Origin: Odontocerum albicorne
Taxonomy: Eukaryota; Arthropoda; Insecta; Trichoptera; Odontoceridae
NCBI GenBank assembly: GCA_949825065.1
Contig: OX463852.1
Coordinates: 14,980,127 to 15,044,126, forward strand
Reading direction: 5' to 3'
Length of the DNA: 64,000 bases
The notes beneath the pieces were generated by a model. The model searched no databases, was not told where the DNA came from, and saw only the letters and a list, made by a program, of their open reading frames with translations. Made by a program: the position numbers and the translations under genes. Positions 47,765 through 58,985 of this stretch are shown here, in pieces; the stretch's first letter is position 1, and every line of letters starts with the position of its first letter.

Positions 47765-48225
47765 TGTTTATTTATTTAATACTTTTATTGCAAATACAAT
47801 CTGGCGGGCTTATTGCCAGGAAGCAATATCTTCCAACCAACCAGACAAAAGTAAATGAAGCAAGTTATATGATCGCATAAATCATTCAAATGACTTTCCA
47901 TCCCTGCGAAATCCTTCAACACATACGTGAGCATATGCCCACAAACCCCACAAAGACGGACAATCAACCAAACATTCCTTTTCACATAAAGTGAGATATC
48001 ATCAATCAAAGGAAAAGTAAGGGATGGGGGAGAGGAAAGCAAAAGAAAAAAAATCAGGAATTATATATGTTATTTTACTGACTAGAAATGAAGAGTTTTT
48101 TCAGTCGCTTCTTAAAGCATTCCAAGGACGGAGCGAGTCTTATATTGGTTTGTAACTGATTCCAGAGTCTCACTGCATGGACAGTAAAGGATGACGTAAA
48201 AAAAGAGGAGCGGTTAACAGGAAAG
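47765..48225 (-). mobile_element. LINE-X, RT C-terminus plus 3' UTR (reference copy)
   Basis: On the minus strand the frame reads FFTSSFTVHAVRLWNQLQTN and SLECFKKRLKKLFISSQ, the C-terminal end typical of CR1/Jockey-like RT proteins. A 3' UTR of about 330 nt follows and ends CTTTTGTCTGGTTGGTTGG, AAGATATTGC, GGCAATAAGCCCGCCAG, TTGTATTTGCAATAAAAG and an AAATAAATAAA tail at the left. Three copies in the window share this 3' end. The upstream RT is absent. Confidence 0.8.
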
Positions 48226-48233
48226 GCCTTCAT

Positions 48234-48630
48234 TGGTGTATGGAAGTGGAACGTAGAAGATACGTAATGAAGGGACTAGATATAAATGTGAACTTAAGAC
48301 TCGTGCTAGACATTAAGTAAGATCAAGAAGTGCGCCCCCAGATGATTTAAACGTGTAAAACGAATGAATTAAGAAAGATTAACATAACAAGTAAGCAGTG
48401 CAAATTTAAGTGAAACGCATTGTAAAGGAAGACCAAAGAAACTGTAGTTGAATCAAGTGTACGTTATCTTTAAAGTAGAAAATATAAAGTCAGAATAATT
48501 TATTGTAGGAGTTGTATGCGAAGGTGTATGGATAAAGCTGCTAAATATGTGTGTCGTGAAATGAAAGTATTTCGTTCTATTATCTCTGCCTATCACGACA
48601 GGGAAACGACGTAATGGTTTGTATGAATTA
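48234..48630 (+). mobile_element. LINE-G copy
   Basis: It begins at GGTGTATGGAAGTGGAACGT (the YGSETW region), runs through AACGAATGAATTAAGAAAGA and TTGTAGGAGTTGTATGCGAA, and ends CACGACAGGGAAACGACG. It abuts the LINE-X copy on its left. Confidence 0.68.
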
Positions 48631-49398
48631 AACCAATTAATCATCAATTATATAATTTGTGGTTCGATTTGCGTTCGTAACAAAATGAAGTCGCCATAGA
48701 CAGGTTTTTTTTCTAAAATCAGGTCTTTTGACATCTTTGAATAACGAATTGGTGCGATGTTCAGTGCTATCAGAACCATTGCATGCATTATAGCGTTTGC
48801 AGTTTGCATATTTAATGCAATTTAGTTTGAATGGAAATGATAAAATAATCATATAAATATTTGTCATCATTCTGACGGAAATTTCAGTGAACTAGTGCGA
48901 CTATGAACAAGCCAGGATGTACTGTATGATATACATCAAAAGTTTAATACAATACAATATATTGAAAACTATTATTTTTCAGTAAAGCATTTTAAACAAA
49001 CAAAATAAAGCCTTGCCCAACAAACCTCGAATTAACGTTTAACAGGGAGTTTCTTTTGTTTCTCATTTTTATTACAATTAACTTGTATTTTTGTGTTTTC
49101 CGAAAAAAGCTTCAAATCAATGATAAACTATCGATCCTGAGATGCACGCTTTCTTAAAATGAATAACGTCCGCTAGACAGCTGTACCAAATAGCCAAAGT
49201 CAGTGTGATACGAGGTGAGGGACCCAAAAAAAATCTATATAAAAAACGTCAGACCATTTCAGTACTATGTATTTTAAAAAATCAGTTATATTTTCAGTAC
49301 AAAACATGTTAATCAAAATTTAATTTTAAGTGACCACGAATTGATTTCAAGCTTTGTTACTTTATATTCAAGTTTCTCAATGAGATGTCTCTATTATA

Positions 49399-49428
49399 TC
49401 TCTCGGATATGTGTCTGAGAGATATCCC
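49399..49428. repeat. Small hairpin, 9-bp arms
   Basis: ATATCTCTC and GAGAGATAT flank a 12-nt loop. Probably chance or a repeat relic. Confidence 0.35.
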
Positions 49429-49669
49429 TTCGGAGAGGAGTAAAAGTTTGAGGTAGATTTCGTTTTCATTGAGTAAATTTTTTTTCAAATCGATCGAATA
49501 GGGAGGGGCAGTGTGACAGAACTTTTGTCAATACTGATTTTGTAGCATAGAATGATCCACCACTTAGTGTTAGATATGGGTGACGTGTGAAGCTTTAGGA
49601 AGCAATTAGACGCCCAACTTTTTGAGAGGTCTTATCAAAATTATAAGAGAATACTACACACATACACTA

Positions 49670-49915
49670 CACAACACCTAAATCCGAATGCATGACTATC
49701 ACATACCGGAAGATCTATAAAGGTTTTTCTTGTAGTTCGTGTTTGATTGATACGTTTTACGCTGTTTTTTTATTAAATATATTTTTCTACATATATGAAG
49801 ATGGTACTAAATCTAATGAATCTAATGAATACAGCCACCATTGTCCTTTGTTTCCACTCTACTGATATAAACATATATTTATTTTGTAATACTTTTAATC
49901 TATCAATAATTGTAT
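49670..49915 (+). repeat. Dispersed repeat, copy B (pairs with 32.08 kb)
   Basis: CACCTAAATCCGAATGCATG, AGATCTATAAAGGTTTTTCT, TATTAAATATATTTTTCTAC and TTTTGTAATACTTTTAATCT match 32079-32335 in order. Confidence 0.65.
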
Positions 49916-50146
49916 TTATTAATTATTAAACACCATTTATTATTAAAAAAAATCAGGTCCTTTGAACATTACACGTTTCCCTAATTCGTACAAGGATCAA
50001 ACATAACAAGTACAAAAAAAAACATGTATAAAACAGTTCAACATTTTAAGACTTATAAAGAATATTGTAAAAATGTATATGTTACACTTAACACTATGCC
50101 ATAATGTAGCCTGTAAGATATAATAAATATTTAGCTATTTCAAGTA

Positions 50147-50335
50147 CTACACTAAATTCAAAATAATTTTCCTGAAGGAGCTGAGCGACACACGAAATAC
50201 GTCTATATGAGGACACATACGGTTAAACAGTGTGATTGCTCTACCTAGGCTTGAATCCCAATTGAAAGCATCCTTGAGGAAAGACTGATCTCTAAACGGC
50301 GCTTTATAAATTGTCCTTTTATTATTATTGATCAA
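50147..50335 (-). pseudogene. LINE ORF2 C-terminal fragment
   Basis: A 62-codon frame ends a LINE-like protein: APFRDQSFLKDAFNWDSSLG then RAITLFNRMCPHIDVFRVSL and SSFRKIILN. The NxLP/NRMC-type motif before a Ser-Phe-Arg/Lys stretch is common at the C-terminus of insect non-LTR RT proteins. Open throughout, but isolated. Confidence 0.5.
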
Positions 50336-50584
50336 ACAAACAAGTTATACACATATAAAAAAAACGATCGTCATCTTTTGGAGGTGAGCAGGAAAGCAGA
50401 AACTATAATAGTAGGGTCAAATAGTATGTTGGGAGTAATTACAGGTCTAGTCATTACGGTCTAGGTCGAATGGAAATAATTTATTTTATATTATAAAAAT
50501 ATTTGTATGAACAATATATGAATTCATCAAGACAGTGGGGAGAGACTGATTTCTTTCCTTAAACATTTTCAATTAATACATACA

Positions 50585-51070
50585 CGCTTATTTTTTGTTA
50601 CCATCACGTCGTTTCCCTGTTGGTATATGCAGAGAGGACAGTAATCTAGACTTTTCTAGCGCGACACACATTTAAAATATATCGCCTCCTCTACATCGAT
50701 ACAACTCATATGATTTCCCTGACTTCTTCTTTCAAATTGTCATTCACTTCATCCAAACATAATTTTACTTGATCTTCCTCTATCATGCATTTACTGAAAT
50801 TTGCACGGTACATTTGTTTTGTTAATGTTTCTCAATTTATTCGTTCCACATGCCTAAACCATTTAAGAACGTTTTTTCTTCTTGCTTAATACATCAGTCT
50901 ATAGGTCATACTCTTCTCCAATCAATTTATTCCGTATGCTGTCATACATTGACTCCCTATGTATTCGTCTCAATAAACACATTTTTACAGAATTTATTCG
51001 TTTTCCACAGAATTTATTCCTTTCAGTCTTTTCCATGTCCACGTTTCAATCCCATACATCAAAGTTTGTA
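50585..51070 (-). mobile_element. LINE-G copy, long
   Basis: The left end has TTACCATCACGTCGTTTCCC. It continues with CGCCTCCTCTACATCGATAC, TCATTCACTTCATCCAAACA, TTCGTTCCACATGCCTAAAC and reaches TCCATGTCCACGTTTCAATC, so it includes the YGSETW-coding region on the minus strand. Confidence 0.72.
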
Positions 51071-51410
51071 ATTAAATGATTATATACTCTCAATTTAAAA
51101 AATAAATATCACTAAAATATAAAGAATAACAAAGGGCTTATTTTTTTAATCACTTAAGCCTGTTTAGTATTATGTTGACAATATTTTTCAAAGTATTTTT
51201 TGTAGGTATTTAAAGATTAATATAAAACTCAATCATATTATATGTTTTTTATTATTTTGTCTTAAGTTCAGTACTTAGTAAAGAGTTTAAATTTGCTTTA
51301 AAATAATTTATTGTTATTGTCAAATAAAAATTAAAAAAATACATTATTGAAGAAGGTTTTCACAAATGTCATGTGAATATATCTCATAATATAATTAATT
51401 GTACAATTTC

Positions 51411-51480
51411 TGACTTCCGTGGTTGATTTAGTAAGATGCATGTTTTTCACTCGGTAGTTTTGGGTTTCTTACTCAATGTT
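51411..51480 (+). mobile_element. SINE head remnant
   Basis: GACTTCCGTGGTTGATTTAG then TAAGATGCATGTTTTTCACT, with a degraded B box around TTGGGTTTCTTACTC. The head family is the same as at 46.8 kb. Confidence 0.5.
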
Positions 51481-52540
51481 ACATCAGCATGGTTTAAAAA
51501 AGTGGTTAAGAGTTTAATCACTAGATTATGGTTAAATTCATCGTATAGTAGTATAACCATCACGTAAGACGACGGAAAGCATGCTATATATCGGCTACAG
51601 TGGTTTTTAGTTCAATGGATCAATAAACGGATCAATAAAGACCATACTGTGTCTTAATATTGTCTACCTGCAAAGTTCTCCAATATATCTGCATGACAAA
51701 TTCGCATACGTTTAGGAGAACCAATCAATCGAATAAATGCAGTAGTAGAGGTCAAGTAAAATTAGAAAGTGGTTGAAAATATTTGATGAAAAATAGAACT
51801 TCCTGAAAAAAGTAGAACTTCCTGAAAAAAGTTAATTATTTACATATATCTATACGAGTGCTCATTTTCATGATGGCTCGTTAAATACTGTTGTATGATA
51901 AACAGTTTTTTTTATAATTCTATTATACTATTTATTACAGAGACAACTTAAAACAAATAAATGATTAACTTGATTCTATTTTACTTTAAACCTTTTTTTA
52001 TTTGGCTATTATATTGTTAAATAAATGAAATAATTTTTTCTACATTAATTATACTTTATTTAAAAAAAAAATAACTAACAATATTAAACTTATATGAGAT
52101 TAATTATCCTGTAATTAAAAGAAAAACAAGGAAAAATGAATTTAATATAAAATTACGAAATATATTTACGTGGGCGATTTTATTTATTAAATGTCTTGGC
52201 TGCAACCAATGAATGTTGCGTTTCTTCTTTATACGAATAACTTTTCCAATATAAAAAAAGTACTTTTATTTCAAAATTTCATTTGTTTTATTGGCTCTTT
52301 CACGTTTGAATTTTTAGTTTTAACAGTGATGTCATAAATCATCTTAACGTGGCTGGATTTCCTTTATAAACAATAAACACTAAATGTACGAGTTTATTCT
52401 AAAATAACTTAGCAAATATAAATGTACAAGTGTATTCAAAAATAACTTAGCAAATATGTATGAAGTGAGCAAAAAGCAAATTTTAATTAGAAAAAGTAGT
52501 TCCCGTAATAGTTAAACCAAGTAATTCATTTGAAGTAAAA
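51481..52540. other. AT-rich upstream flank of the cuticle gene
   Basis: No transposon or frame recognised. A short direct repeat of TGTACGAGTTTATTC-like words lies near 52386 and 52426. Confidence 0.4.
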
Positions 52541-52758
52541 TAATAAAAAAATGTTCACGCATTTGGTAAGTCTTCTCATTTGCATTTAATGTGCCCGACA
52601 CAGAATGTAAATTAGTTCCGAGGGCCTTCATATCGCGTCAATAACCGGAAGGATTCCATTATTTGTGCGTTATTCTTTCATCGTGGGTTAAAATCGAACA
52701 ATTTCGCGGTCATTTCTCGTACCCCGTCCGGAGCAGTCACTCAAGGCTGGTCTCCCGG

Positions 52759-52766
52759 TATAAAAG
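52759..52766 (+). promoter_or_regulatory. TATA box of the cuticle gene
   Basis: TATAAAAG lies 30 nt upstream of a CAGTCACT initiator-like word (A at 52789). That gives a predicted 52-nt 5' UTR before the ATG at 52841. The position and spacing fit a canonical insect core promoter. Confidence 0.8.
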
Positions 52767-52784
52767 CCTTCCGCCACTCCAAGC

Positions 52785-52795
52785 GGACAGTCACT
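52785..52795 (+). promoter_or_regulatory. Initiator, predicted transcription start
   Basis: GGACAGTCACT resembles the arthropod TCAGT initiator, 30 nt after the TATA box. The start at A52789 is an inference from spacing. Confidence 0.55.
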
Positions 52796-52840
52796 CGCTC
52801 CGCGTCCTCCGCCCGCTCGTATCAAGCAGTCTACTTCAGC

Positions 52841-53608
52841 ATGTTCAGGCTTGTGTGTCTTTGTGCTCTGGTCCTGGCCGTTCAGGGCCAGAAGTCCCAC
52901 TACGTGGAAGATCCTAGGGTAGCAGCTATCCTCAGCGAGCAGAGATACCTTAGCGGAGACGGTACCTTCGGAGCCGCATACACCCAGGAAGATGGTGTAG
53001 ATTTCAAGGAAGAAAGTGATGCCGCCGGCAACAGGAGAGGAAGTTATTCCTATGTTGACCCCTCAGGGCAGAGGAGGACTGTTTCTTACACTGCCGGAAA
53101 GAATGGATTCGTCGCTTCAGGAGATCATCTTCCAGTTGGCCCAGCACCAGCTCAACAGGCTCAAGCTGCCCCAGCTCCAGTTGCTCCCAGATACAACACA
53201 GCTCCTCAACAGTTCTCCGCCCCCAGCAGAGGAGCCCCCAATGAGGATGATGGACAGTACTACCCAGAATTGTACGAGAAGGCCGCTCCAGCCCGTCAGC
53301 AATACAGTGCTCCTCAGCCACAATACAACCCTGCTCCTCAGCCACAATACAACCCAGCTCCCCAGCCCCAGTACAGTGGAGTTCAACAGCAATCTTATGT
53401 AGCCCCCAAGGTCCAGCAATATAGTGCGCCTCAACCCCAATATAGTGCCCCAGCTCAGCCTCAATACAGTGCTCCTTCTCCAAGACCCCAACAGCTGTTC
53501 ACCCCCGAAGAGAAGCCTCAGGCTTCCAACAGGTTCTTCCCTCCCGGCAAACTGGACCTCAATAGGTCACCCGATGGCTTCAGCTATTCCTTCAGCAGCA
53601 AATTCTAA
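52841..53608 (+). CDS. RR-1 type chitin-binding cuticle protein (CPR family)
   Basis: A secreted structural protein of the insect exoskeleton that binds chitin fibres. It has 255 residues. Residues 1-16 form a signal peptide (MFRLVCLCALVLAVQG). Residues 41-98 are the Rebers-Riddiford domain, with GSYSYVDPSGQRRTVSY and AGKNGFVASGDHLP. The pattern is RR-1, seen in softer cuticle. Residues 100-215 are Pro/Gln/Ala/Tyr-rich with QPQYNPAPQ and QYSAP repeats, likely for extensibility or cross-linking. The C-terminus has PGKLDLNRSPDGFSYSF, a motif shared with other insect cuticle proteins. The start is the first ATG after the predicted promoter. The frame appears single-exon, whereas many CPR genes split the signal peptide with an intron. 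G+C is much higher than in the flanks. This is the only convincing host gene in the window. Confidence 0.95.
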   Translation: MFRLVCLCALVLAVQGQKSHYVEDPRVAAILSEQRYLSGDGTFGAAYTQEDGVDFKEESDAAGNRRGSYSYVDPSGQRRTVSYTAGKNGFVASGDHLPVGPAPAQQAQAAPAPVAPRYNTAPQQFSAPSRGAPNEDDGQYYPELYEKAAPARQQYSAPQPQYNPAPQPQYNPAPQPQYSGVQQQSYVAPKVQQYSAPQPQYSAPAQPQYSAPSPRPQQLFTPEEKPQASNRFFPPGKLDLNRSPDGFSYSFSSKF

Positions 53609-53613
53609 ATAAA
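53608..53613 (+). terminator. Polyadenylation signal overlapping the stop codon
   Basis: AATAAA begins at the last base of the TAA stop (53606-53608), and a T-rich stretch follows. If used, the 3' UTR would be only some 15-30 nt. Further AT-rich signals downstream could give longer forms. Confidence 0.6.
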
Positions 53614-53639
53614 GTTGTTTTTTTGTATAGTTTGTTGCC

Positions 53640-56399
53640 AAAATGTGACTGTATATTAAATTATTAATTTTTTTTGTTCATTGTAAGGTATGATTCACGA
53701 TGTGATATTTTTATATTATATTTATGCGTGATTTTTTAACGTGTAATTGTAATATGCGTGAATAGTCAAATAAGGAATGAGTTAATAATGATAGTTTTAA
53801 AATTCTTAAATCAATGTTTCCACCATTTTAAAATCTAGACATTTTTTATTTAACTTAGTTCAATTATTCTTATATTGTGAACTGAATTATTAACAAAACT
53901 TATATTTGTAAATATTATAGAACTGAATTGAAATTGTATTTAAAGTATAATCATTACAACGAATAAACTATTAAATTAACGATTTTTTATTTCATAAACC
54001 ATGCATTTGTTTAATTTTGGATTGTATCATTCCACTTTATTTTATTGCAGTGAAATATTGCAATACGTGTAATAAATCAACAGATACCAAATTGAAAATA
54101 AATCCCAATTTTAATCATAAAAACATATTTTTTGACCGGAATCAATATTTGTATTTGCAAATTTTTTATATAATTTATTTTCAATATTGAAATTTACACC
54201 TTAAACTATTCTTAGTTCGTTTATATCGAACAAAAAAACAACTTTTACTATCCAAATTGTTAAAAATCTTTATTTATCTTGTTGTTTTACATTTTTCATG
54301 TACTTTTTGGTCTTTATCTTTTATTTCATGTTTGTTTTTCAACAAATTTATTTAAAAAAAATTTATGGTAATTAAAAAACTTTTTCAAACCCCTTGTCTT
54401 TTCATCAAAACAATAAAAAATTTCATCCATTATTTGTAAAATAATCTAAATATAAAATAAAATGATTTAAAATGCAAACAAAGGAATTTTGTTAAGCATT
54501 AGTGCAATTCTAGTTCAAAAATCGTGTATCTTTACTCGTTTCAAGTATGAAAAGCTATTTATTTATTATAAAACCTTTTACTCTCACTAGTTTGTAAGGC
54601 TTCTAAATATCAAAAAAACTGGTTTAAGAACAGCCATGCTGATATTTAAATAAGATTAATATAATCTTGTATTATCCCATTAAGATTTATATAACAACCA
54701 TTTTTTTAACAATACACAATTCTTAATATTCGTGAGAATGTCTTTTAGTTCCGCGTTAGAACCATTTTGTGAAATTCTGTCACGAATCACTAAATCAGAT
54801 GAATAAATTATTTGATTGAGTGACCACAAAAGAACGATTCAATGTCAGTGTTTTAAATCCAGTTTCCACGCACCGTTCTAGTTTAAATACCTGTAGTCAA
54901 ACGAGAGTGAGTTTGTATTTCCTTGTTAAGATATGTGCATACAAGATCATACGTGGAAGGTTAACGCCCATATATTGAAGTGATTCAAAGTTAAGCGTTA
55001 GATTCATAATTATATGTAATATTAAAAGTATTCTTTTAAAATAATCAAATAATCGAATCGAAAGCACTAACGAATATAGCGAAAAAAATGTCTGGTATTG
55101 AATAGAAAATATAAGAATAAAACAAATTTTACTAATAAAAAAGTAAATAAATGGTATTTGATTTAGTTTTGACTTATACCGTAATTAATGTGTGATTTTT
55201 AACAAATAATAAATAAAAAATAACCGTAAATTAATGCTAAAATACTTCGTTCCAAATGTTGACTCTAAAAAAAAGTAATTAAAAATATTTATTAGTGGTA
55301 TTAGTAAGCGTAACTAGATTGAGGGTTAACCATTAATTCCAGATTGTCTTTAAACGAATTTCATTTCATCCACATTCAAAGATAGTTTTTTAAATTTTAC
55401 AGCTTTTACGTAAAACCAAACAAATATTGAACAATAAAAAAAAATAGAAGCTATCAAGTATTCATAACTCAAGCAATCATTCGTTTATAAACCGCATGCG
55501 ACTCGTTTAATGCTTTACAAAAAATGCTTTACAAAAGTTAACTTTAACAAATTAAAATACTAAACATTGATCGATGTTTTTTTGAATTAAACAAACCATA
55601 AACTTTTGTTGATTTTTGTAAGTATAATATTTCAATTTAATTACCGACATTTAACAACATATGAACTTAAACGAATAAAATATGCATGGAAATGATTTAT
55701 ATCTAAATAATAATCTTACACTACTATACAAACGTTGATATTTGAAATTAAATAAAAGCATCTGTTTTTGCGTTTTAAATTTGAACGTATTTTTACTAAA
55801 AAGTTAGGATAAATTTAATAATGGTTAACATATTTTTTAATGAACTTATACATTTGATTCGTTAATCAAATAAAACAATAAATATAATAATACATTCTCT
55901 AATAAAAAATAATAATTTTACAATAATTTATTAACGTTTAACTGTATTTTTAAACTTATTGGCGCAATAATATGTATATAATCTATAGTTAAAAGCAAAG
56001 GTTATAAATTACGAAACTTTTGTTGTCATTGTTTACGATTTCATTGTTTCTTTTTAAAGTACATTCTCGATATTATTATAAAATATTAGTTTTGTCGATT
56101 GAATTACCCTTCCAGTAGGCATTCTCTAGACAGACCTTAACTGGACCAGTTTTGAGAGTTGAATAAAATATAAATGACATATAAAATAATCAAGGTCTAC
56201 TGACGTAAATGGCTGCACCTTGCAGACCTTTTATTTCCAATAACTCATATTGCAGCATTCTTTGTCTGCAGGCAGACCATCAAGGTGAAATAATGATGAT
56301 AAAGAAAGTTATTTTATAGAATGTATATTATTTATCTTCCGACAACCTATACATAATGTTCAATCTTTTGATATTAAATTTTATAGGTCAACCAGTTGA
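53640..56399. other. Long AT-rich intergenic stretch
   Basis: About 2.7 kb with no transposon, repeat array or coding frame recognised, unusually clean for this window. AAGGTCTACTGACG and CTTGCAGACCTT near 56190-56230 form a weak inverted repeat. Confidence 0.45.
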
Positions 56400-56411
56400 A
56401 TAGATTTATGG

Positions 56412-56666
56412 GTGGAACAATGTAAGAGAACCAAAAATGTTTTAACATTTAAATCAGCTGAGACGATAGTTCACAACAGAATTTTAATACTTACTAAGAT
56501 GCATGGAAGTGAAACTGAAAAGATATTAATAAATGCAATAGAAATGCGTACACTTCGAAGAATGCATGAGGTGACAATGAACGAAAGGAAACGGATTAAA
56601 GTGACAAGGGATGAATTCCAATTTAAGACTGAAATAAAGCAATTAGGAATTTGCATTTACCTTTAA
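56412..56666 (+). pseudogene. LINE-G-like internal coding fragment
   Basis: The frame reads MHGSETEKILINAIEMRTLR then RMHEVTMNERKRIKV. This resembles the YGSETW...EMRxLRRxxGVTxxDR region upstream of the LINE-G tail. It is open for 84 codons but lacks the end of the element. Confidence 0.6.
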
Positions 56667-56750
56667 ATTCATAAAGTTTTTCTTGTTGATGTTTCTCCCT
56701 GTTGCTTTTTATTCAAATAATAATAAAAATATAATTTATCGAACAACTCG

Positions 56751-56763
56751 GGATTCGAACCAT
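56751..56763 (-). mobile_element. Isolated B-box-like word
   Basis: The minus strand reads GGTTCGAATCCCG, a perfect RNA polymerase III B box, but no A box or tRNA fold is visible beside it. Probably a SINE scrap. Confidence 0.35.
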
Positions 56764-56863
56764 TATTATTGAAAGATTTAAGTTGTTACAAAATAAATAT
56801 ACGTTAAGTGTAAAGATAGAAAGATAGTGACTGTGGTTATTAGATTAGTTAATGTACTATGCG

Positions 56864-57807
56864 TATCCAGAAAGTAAGTGTACTGAGGCTCTCACGACCG
56901 GATGGATTTTATTTTCGACATGTTAGCTACACTTCCGTGTAGCCTGACCCTTCTTCTCCACAACGAGACCAGTTCGAGGTCAGTACGTTGAGAAGTGTCG
57001 CCGCGACAACACGTTTCGTGAAAAATGTCAATCCAATCTCCCGCCAAGTGTGAAATACGCGACGTCATCCGTTATCTCGTTTGGAAGGGAAAACCTCCGG
57101 TTGAGGTTTATAATGAGGTGAAAACTGCATATGATGATAAAGCTATGAATCGTACGAGTGTGTACAAGTGGTGTCGCGAGTTTAAAAACGGTCACGTCAC
57201 ACCTCTTCACCCTCCGCCAAAAAGTTCAAAACCACAATTTCAGCCAAGAAAATCATGGCATCCGTGTTTTGGGACTGTCAAGGCATAATTTTAATCGAAT
57301 ATATGCCTCAAGGGGAGACCATCAACTCTGCAAGATACTGTGAGACCCTAAAAAAATTGCGGAGGGTGATTCAGAACAAGACGAGAGGCATGTTGACAAA
57401 GGGAGTCTGCCTGCTGCACGACAATGCCAGACCACACACGGCCAACGCCACGAAGGAACTGCTCGCCTCGTTTAAATGGGATGTCCTGAACCATCCCGCG
57501 CATTCTCCTGACCTAGCACCTTCAGATTACTATCTCTTTACCTCCCTGAAGCTGCACATGGGTGGAAAAAGGTTTTCAACCGACGAGGAGGTAAAGGAGG
57601 AGGTGGAGAAGTGGACGGAGGGGTTGGCGGGAAACTACTTTGAGGAAGGCATCAAAAAGTTGATACCCCGCTTCACCACCTGCATTGAGAGGAATGGCGA
57701 CTATGTCGAAAAATAGCTTACATATGTACTATGGTAACCACGTAATTTTTTTGTTTAAATAAAAAAATTGTAACCTACAAAAATTCAGTACACTTACTTT
57801 CTGGATA
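56864..57807 (+). mobile_element. mariner element, internally deleted, intact ends
   Basis: The terminal inverted repeats TCCAGAAAGTAAGTGTACTG (left, from 56866) and complement (right, to 57805) are perfect over at least 20 bp and sit beside TA, the target duplication. The element is 944 bp against about 1.3 kb for the group. The interior holds a two-part transposase pseudogene. Intact ends mean it could in principle have moved using enzyme from another copy. Confidence 0.9.
57025..57716 (+). pseudogene. mariner transposase, deleted and frameshifted
   Basis: Part one (57025 to about 57215) encodes CEIRDVIRYLVWKGKPPVEV and MNRTSVYKWCREFKNGH, the first helix-turn-helix region. After the deletion point the reading continues in another frame (from before 57255) with IMASVFWDCQGIILIEYM. 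It then has LLHDNARPHT with the second catalytic Asp, and SPDLAPSDYYLF with the third, 34 residues apart as in DD34D mariners. It ends at 57716. The first catalytic Asp (GDETW region) and about 100 residues around it are missing. The frame shift lies close to the deletion joint. Confidence 0.88.
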
Positions 57808-58835
57808 TGCCTCGCATTAGTAATCATTGCGTTTACTCGTATATAATTTTTTTCTCTTTCTTTATTTTTTCTAGTTATTCTGAACTTCATGCATTTAATT
57901 TTTTTTTCTGATATCTTGTGATTGTTTATACAGGTATTCCTCGTTACATATGATTCCACTTAACGTAATTTTGTTGCAATGCAAAAGAAAAAATAAAAGT
58001 CGATTTGAAATAACCTGATCTAAAGCAATAACTTACGTAGTCTTTTAATTAAAAATAAAAATATTTTTTCTACCGTTTTTGTCACTTTTTCGTTTGGAAC
58101 CAAATTAAAATCAATTCACTTCACGTGTTTTTCTAGTAACGTGATTTTTCCTGGAACCAATTAGCTGCGTAAAGCAAGAGATACAATACATGTGCTATAG
58201 TTGCGTAAAGCAAAGGATACATGTAAAGCAAGGGATACATAGCTTAAAACTAATTTGGGATGCCTAGACTTTCTGGTTTTTCGTTTAATGAGTAAAATTT
58301 TATTTTAGTCTTGCTTTATTGAACGTTTTGGATTTTTTCTGCGATTGGTTGGATTCGTCCTAGTGTAACCTGCGTATACGGAGGGTCAACTATTGCTTCC
58401 GGTATTTTATCTTACATTGTTAAAAGTTTCCAACAAATACCGGCAACATTTGAATATTGGTCTGTTGAAGCATAATTTGTAATCTGTAATATCTTTTTGT
58501 TAAAATATATTTTTTAAATGTCTTCGTCTGTACGAGTATGACAAAATATGTTTTAAATTTAATTAAAATTTGTATTAACCTGCAAGAAATAAGTTTCATA
58601 ATCCTTGCATTCTAAAATGTTTTATTTTTAGTAAAAAAAACATAGTTTTCATATTGTATCGTAACGCAAACGTAATAATAATATATTTATATCATCTTTA
58701 ATCCGGTTTGACCACTGTAATATTGTGATGCAAATCGTTATATTTTACATAACTTAAGGAGTGCCAATCAGTTGAGCATCGTAATTTATATATCAAGTTA
58801 TTTAACGACGTAACTGGAGCACGCGTACCAGATTA
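57808..58835. other. AT-rich intergenic DNA
   Basis: Two or three copies of GTAAAGCAAGGGATACAT lie near 58170-58235. No other feature. Confidence 0.4.
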
Positions 58836-58839
58836 CTAA

Positions 58840-58985
58840 GATGACCAAAATATACGGCGCTTTCTAATATAGTACTGCGTCTATTAGTGAGGATTGAAGC
58901 TGGTTACACAATGATCAATGTCCGAAACGTAATGATACTGTGCTAATCCACTGCAGTAATGCAGATCAAAGACTATCAGCATATC
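58840..58985. repeat. Dispersed repeat, pairs with 63.4 kb
   Basis: AAGATGACCAAAATATACGG, GAGGATTGAAGCTGGTTACA and AATGATCAATGTCCGAA align in order with 63415-63560. Confidence 0.6.

Noticed and set aside
53004..53483. Antisense frames of 124-159 codons opposite the cuticle gene
   Set aside because: They mirror the Pro/Gln-rich codon repeats of the sense gene and have no features of their own.
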